61,868 bases of DNA from Akkermansia sp. (lineage in GTDB: Bacteria; Verrucomicrobiota; Verrucomicrobiia; Verrucomicrobiales; Akkermansiaceae): the NCBI GenBank assembly GCA_017558555.1, contig JAFYUJ010000068.1:1-61868 (forward strand), read 5' to 3'. The position numbers were made by a program, and so were the translations under genes. Of this stretch, positions 59,287 through 61,868 are shown piece after piece. Each line of letters begins with the position of its first letter. The first letter of the stretch is position 1. The notes beneath the pieces were generated by a model. It was given only the letters and a program-made list of their open reading frames with translations. It had not been told where the DNA came from and ran no database searches.

Positions 59287-59290
59287 TATG

Positions 59291-59668
59291 ACGCCGTTCG
59301 GGTTCTGTAAGCCAGATTCTGTCCACCCTTGCGGGCTGTGTGGCCATTTTTCTTCCGGTTTCAGTGAAACCAGACCTCTTGCGAGGTGCAACTAATACCC
59401 GGGGCTCATAAGCAGGCAGAGCGACCCTACCCCTGTTTGTCTTGCATCGCGCGGGGTTTACCATGCCTCCATCGTTACCTCCGGAGCGGTGGGCTCTTAC
59501 TCCACCTTTTCACCCTTACCCATGTGGGCGGTTTGTTTTCTGTGGCACTTTCCGTCCACCCGGCATTGTCTCCGGGTGTCTCCTGCTTTCGCAGGACGCG
59601 CTGCTCTGAGATGTCCGGACTTTCCTCTGCACGCATGCGTACAGCGACCACCCGAACCCGAACGGCGC
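59291..59668 (-). ncRNA. rnpB: RNase P RNA (bacterial class A)
   Basis: About 378 nt on the minus strand. The ends pair as helix P1 (13 bp, arms 59655-59667 and 59292-59304). Conserved RNase P blocks are present: GAGGAAAGTCCGG near the 5' end, the central GGGTAAGGGTGAAA region, and the 3' block ACAGAATCTGGCTTACAG. It processes tRNA 5' ends. It lies between serA, whose terminator is at 59714-59752, and the convergent transporter gene. Exact ends are estimated from P1. Confidence 0.95.
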
Positions 59669-59672
59669 AGCA

Positions 59673-59701
59673 AGACTACACCAGATGGCGTTGGTTGGCA
59701 A
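59673..59701 (-). promoter_or_regulatory. Possible promoter of rnpB
   Basis: TTGCCA, a 17-bp spacer, then TAGTCT. The predicted start near 59666 coincides with the 5' end of P1. Confidence 0.5.
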
Positions 59702-59713
59702 GCCAAAATACAT

Positions 59714-59752
59714 AAAAAATGCCCGCTCCGTTGCAAGCACAGCGGAGCGGGC
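59714..59752 (-). terminator. Terminator of serA
   Basis: A perfect 10-bp stem (GCCCGCTCCG / CGGAGCGGGC), 12-nt loop, then a U-rich run on the minus strand. Confidence 0.9.
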
Positions 59753-59779
59753 GGGGGGAAGACGTGCTTAGTCTGCGTT

Positions 59780-61348
59780 TCAGAGCGTAAGAGTAAATGC
59801 TAATTTTGCAGAAATGGCTCGCGCAATGGCCTTTGCGAGGTCTTCCTCTACAGGCGTTTCCGTTTTGATGACGGCGAGAGAATCGCCGCTGTTGTGGTCT
59901 TTGGGAGCCACGATGTTTTCGATGTTGATGTTGGAGAGCGAAAGTAACTGACCAATGGTTGCAATGACACCAGGTCTGTCTTCATAACGGAACACAAGTG
60001 TGTGGCCGCGCAGGGATGCATAGAGGTGGTCAAATGAATCAATACGTGAGACAACCGGCTCACCATCAACAACCATACCGCGTACGCTGGTCACTTTTTG
60101 CACGCCATCTTCTTCCACGAAAAGATCCAGTGTCAGAGCATCATCATACAGTTTGTCATCCTGAGGTTCTCTGGCCTTGAAGACGATGCCGTGTTCGCGG
60201 AACGAAGCTTCAGCAGCGGCGGGCATGAGCCCTTGTTCTGCGCCGGGAACGGCTCCTGCCAAAATCCAGGGAGTAAACCATTTGCGGAAAGAACGGAGAT
60301 TGTTGTAGAACGTGCATTCCACCTTGCGAATGGGCTTGCAGCCGCTGGCTTGGTAGCAAAGCTTGCCGAGCATGGAGGCTAATTGCAGATGCGCGGGATT
60401 CAAGTCGGCCGGCTTTTCGGCATTAATGACACAGCTGGTATCCCCGACGGAGAAATAGGCTTCCATTTGAGCGGCTGCGCGCATGGCTGCCATCTTGTTG
60501 GCTTCTGACGTGTTGGCCCCCAGGTGAGGCAACATGACATCAGCAATATCAGCACTTGGTTGCATGGCTGCTGCATCTTTCGGATGCACATCGGTGCAAT
60601 AAATGAGTTTTTTACCCGCTTTTTTAGCTTCTCTCAGGGCATCTTCATCAATCACTCCATAGCGTGCGCAGTTGATGAGCATCGCACCATCTTTCATTTT
60701 GCTGATGAGTTCGGCATTGATAAGATTGCGCGTTGCAGGCCCGCCCGGTACGTGGACAGAGATGATATCTGCGGTGGAGAATATTTCTTCTACGCTTGCA
60801 GGTGTGGCGCCAATATTGAGTGCTCGCTGGTGGGACAGGAAGTGATCATACCCCAGAACGGTGCATTCAAAGCCCTGCAGGCGCTTGACCAGCATGCGGC
60901 CAATGTTGCCAAGACCCAGGATACCCACTGTTTTGCGGGTAAGCTCGCGGCCCATGTATTTCTTTTTATTCCATTCACCTGCGCGGGTTGTTGTATCTGC
61001 CGGTACCACGTAGCGGTATGCAGCCAAAATCATAGCTACCACTTCTTCTGCCACGGCGTTAGAGTTGGCCCCGGGGGTGTTCATCACATCGATACCTTTG
61101 GTGCGGGCATACACGTAGTCAATGTTGTCATACCCGGCGCCAGCGCGAATAACACACTTGAGTGAGGGGAGTGCATCAATAATGTCTGCCGTTACTTTTT
61201 CGGATCGGACAATGATGCCATTGGCATCCGGATGGGCGGCTACCAGGGCCTCGATGGGGTCACTATCGTTCTGAACAACATCATAACCGGCGGCTGAAAG
61301 GGTTGCTGCGGCGGCTTTGTCCAATTTGGTGGGAATGAGGATTTTCAT
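59780..61348 (-). CDS. serA: SerA, D-3-phosphoglycerate dehydrogenase
   Basis: SerA oxidises 3-phosphoglycerate, the first step of serine synthesis. The 522-residue long form has the catalytic/NAD domains (VRAGAGYDNIDY near 90, VGILGLGNIGRMLVKRLQG near 140, the INCARYGVIDE and LPHLGANTSEAN motifs), the intervening ASB domain (about 320-445) and a C-terminal ACT domain that binds serine for feedback control. It is 25 bp downstream of the DUF1015 gene, a common partner of serA and serC in many bacteria. Confidence 0.96.
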   Translation of the reverse strand: MKILIPTKLDKAAAATLSAAGYDVVQNDSDPIEALVAAHPDANGIIVRSEKVTADIIDALPSLKCVIRAGAGYDNIDYVYARTKGIDVMNTPGANSNAVAEEVVAMILAAYRYVVPADTTTRAGEWNKKKYMGRELTRKTVGILGLGNIGRMLVKRLQGFECTVLGYDHFLSHQRALNIGATPASVEEIFSTADIISVHVPGGPATRNLINAELISKMKDGAMLINCARYGVIDEDALREAKKAGKKLIYCTDVHPKDAAAMQPSADIADVMLPHLGANTSEANKMAAMRAAAQMEAYFSVGDTSCVINAEKPADLNPAHLQLASMLGKLCYQASGCKPIRKVECTFYNNLRSFRKWFTPWILAGAVPGAEQGLMPAAAEASFREHGIVFKAREPQDDKLYDDALTLDLFVEEDGVQKVTSVRGMVVDGEPVVSRIDSFDHLYASLRGHTLVFRYEDRPGVIATIGQLLSLSNINIENIVAPKDHNSGDSLAVIKTETPVEEDLAKAIARAISAKLAFTLTL

Positions 61349-61373
61349 GATGAAATTTCTTTAGAAATGGGAA

Positions 61374-61868
61374 TTAGCGTTCAATTTCGTGCAAGAACAA
61401 GCCAGAACGCAGCTTGGGTTCAAACCACGTGGACTTCGGCGGCATGATTTCTCCGTTGTCTGCGACGTTGAACAAATCTGCCATGGTGACAGGATAGAGC
61501 GCGAATGCTACGCCCTCGCCGGTGCGATTCTGCAGCTCTTGCAGCCCGCGAATACCCCCTACAAAGTCGATTCGGGGACTGGTGCGCGGGTCATCAATAC
61601 CCAGCACGGGTGCGAGTAGATTGGCCTGCAGAATGGCACAGTCCAGACTGTCAATAGGGTGATTCTCATCGTATGTGCCGGGCTTTGCGTTGATGGTGTA
61701 CCATTTGCCGGCAAGATACATACCGAACTCATGCTTGTGCCCGGGGGCGGCAGGCCCTTCGCAATCTGCCATGCGTACGTCAAAGGTATCGCTTATTTTT
61801 GCGATAAACTCAGCCGGAGTAAGCCCGTTCAAATCGCTCACCACGCGATTGTAGTCCATGATGAAAAG
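61374..61868 (-). CDS. DUF1015 family protein, C-terminal part (cut by the window edge)
   Basis: The frame is open to the window end, and MDYNRVVSDLNGLTPAEFIAKI is an internal motif of DUF1015 proteins (about 400 residues in full), so only the last 164 or so codons are seen. MYLAGKWYTI, DSLDCAILQANLLAPVLGI and MPPKSTWFEPKLRSGLFLHEI are also typical. Family function is not settled; its pairing with serA suggests a link to serine metabolism. Confidence 0.88.
   Translation of the reverse strand, partial: LFIMDYNRVVSDLNGLTPAEFIAKISDTFDVRMADCEGPAAPGHKHEFGMYLAGKWYTINAKPGTYDENHPIDSLDCAILQANLLAPVLGIDDPRTSPRIDFVGGIRGLQELQNRTGEGVAFALYPVTMADLFNVADNGEIMPPKSTWFEPKLRSGLFLHEIER

Noticed and set aside
59200..59300. 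Hairpin around CTCGCTC as an rnpB terminator
   Set aside because: The stem lies in the coding end of the BASS gene and lacks a U-run on the minus strand.
1..61868. tRNA genes, rRNA genes, insertion sequences, prophage
   Set aside because: I looked for T-loop-like GTTCGA motifs, transposase motifs and phage genes and found none beyond the weak integrase-like ORF. A tRNAscan-SE run would settle tRNAs.

Overview
The window looks like a chromosome segment of a Gram-negative member of the Verrucomicrobiota, probably close to the Akkermansia group. This is inferred from several things: a large secreted protein ending in a PEP-CTERM sorting tail, a meso-DAP-type MurE, outer-membrane genes (lpxD, ompH/skp, an LptF/G permease), a GTP-type PEP carboxykinase, an SHD1-type exported protein, a short HemA and many small lipoproteins. 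No phage, insertion sequence, CRISPR array or tRNA gene was seen. One weak tyrosine-recombinase-like ORF is the only mobile-element trace.

Layout. Positions 1-15.2 kb (minus strand) hold a compact division and cell-wall (dcw) cluster: mraZ, rsmH with a long N-terminal extension, ftsL-like, ftsI, murE, murF, mraY, murD, a membrane-anchored LysM protein, ftsW, murG and an L,D-transpeptidase. An AI-2E-family permease and a tiny lipoprotein follow. The usual murC, murB, ddl, ftsQ, ftsA and ftsZ are absent from this stretch. Positions 15.3-20 kb hold a TIM-barrel sugar isomerase-like gene facing a five-gene minus-strand group (two small unknowns, mazG, an SHD1 lipoprotein, a TetR regulator). Positions 20.3-27 kb hold the PEP-CTERM protein, an ABC ATPase and a TolA-like/transglutaminase-like membrane protein. 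Positions 27.9-38 kb hold a small ferritin-like protein, speA, an ankyrin membrane protein, a nadB / beta-barrel-like / HAD-FolB-fusion operon and a two-component system. Positions 38.2-52 kb (plus strand) hold hflX, a second L,D-transpeptidase, comM, the very codon-biased pckG, a polysaccharide deacetylase, cobA-hemD and hemA, an Aas-like acyl ligase and ispH. Positions 52-61.9 kb hold a pilin-like protein, an LptF/G permease, the ompH-lpxD pair divergent from a PgpH-like HD phosphohydrolase, a BASS transporter, the RNase P RNA gene, serA and the cut end of a DUF1015 gene.

Two genome-level signals stand out. First, sigma70-like promoters are easy to read here. In at least nine genes the -10 box lies only 6-9 nt before the start codon, which predicts leaderless or nearly leaderless mRNAs and fixes several start codons. 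Second, three intergenic regions (16.3, 20.0 and 27.3 kb) carry a modular repeat. Its loops (CTGCG or its complement CGCAG) and linkers are conserved, while the hairpin stems change completely yet stay fully base-paired. One copy is expanded into a tandem hairpin array joined by GGGAAC linkers. This is the best candidate for something undescribed.

Other points of interest are a HAD phosphatase-dihydroneopterin aldolase fusion that could supply the usually unassigned phosphatase step of folate synthesis, an acyl ligase fused to an apparently dead acyltransferase domain, direct repeats resembling MraZ boxes at the mraZ promoter, and a PgpH protein without its sensor domain. All calls come from reading the sequence; no database search was run.
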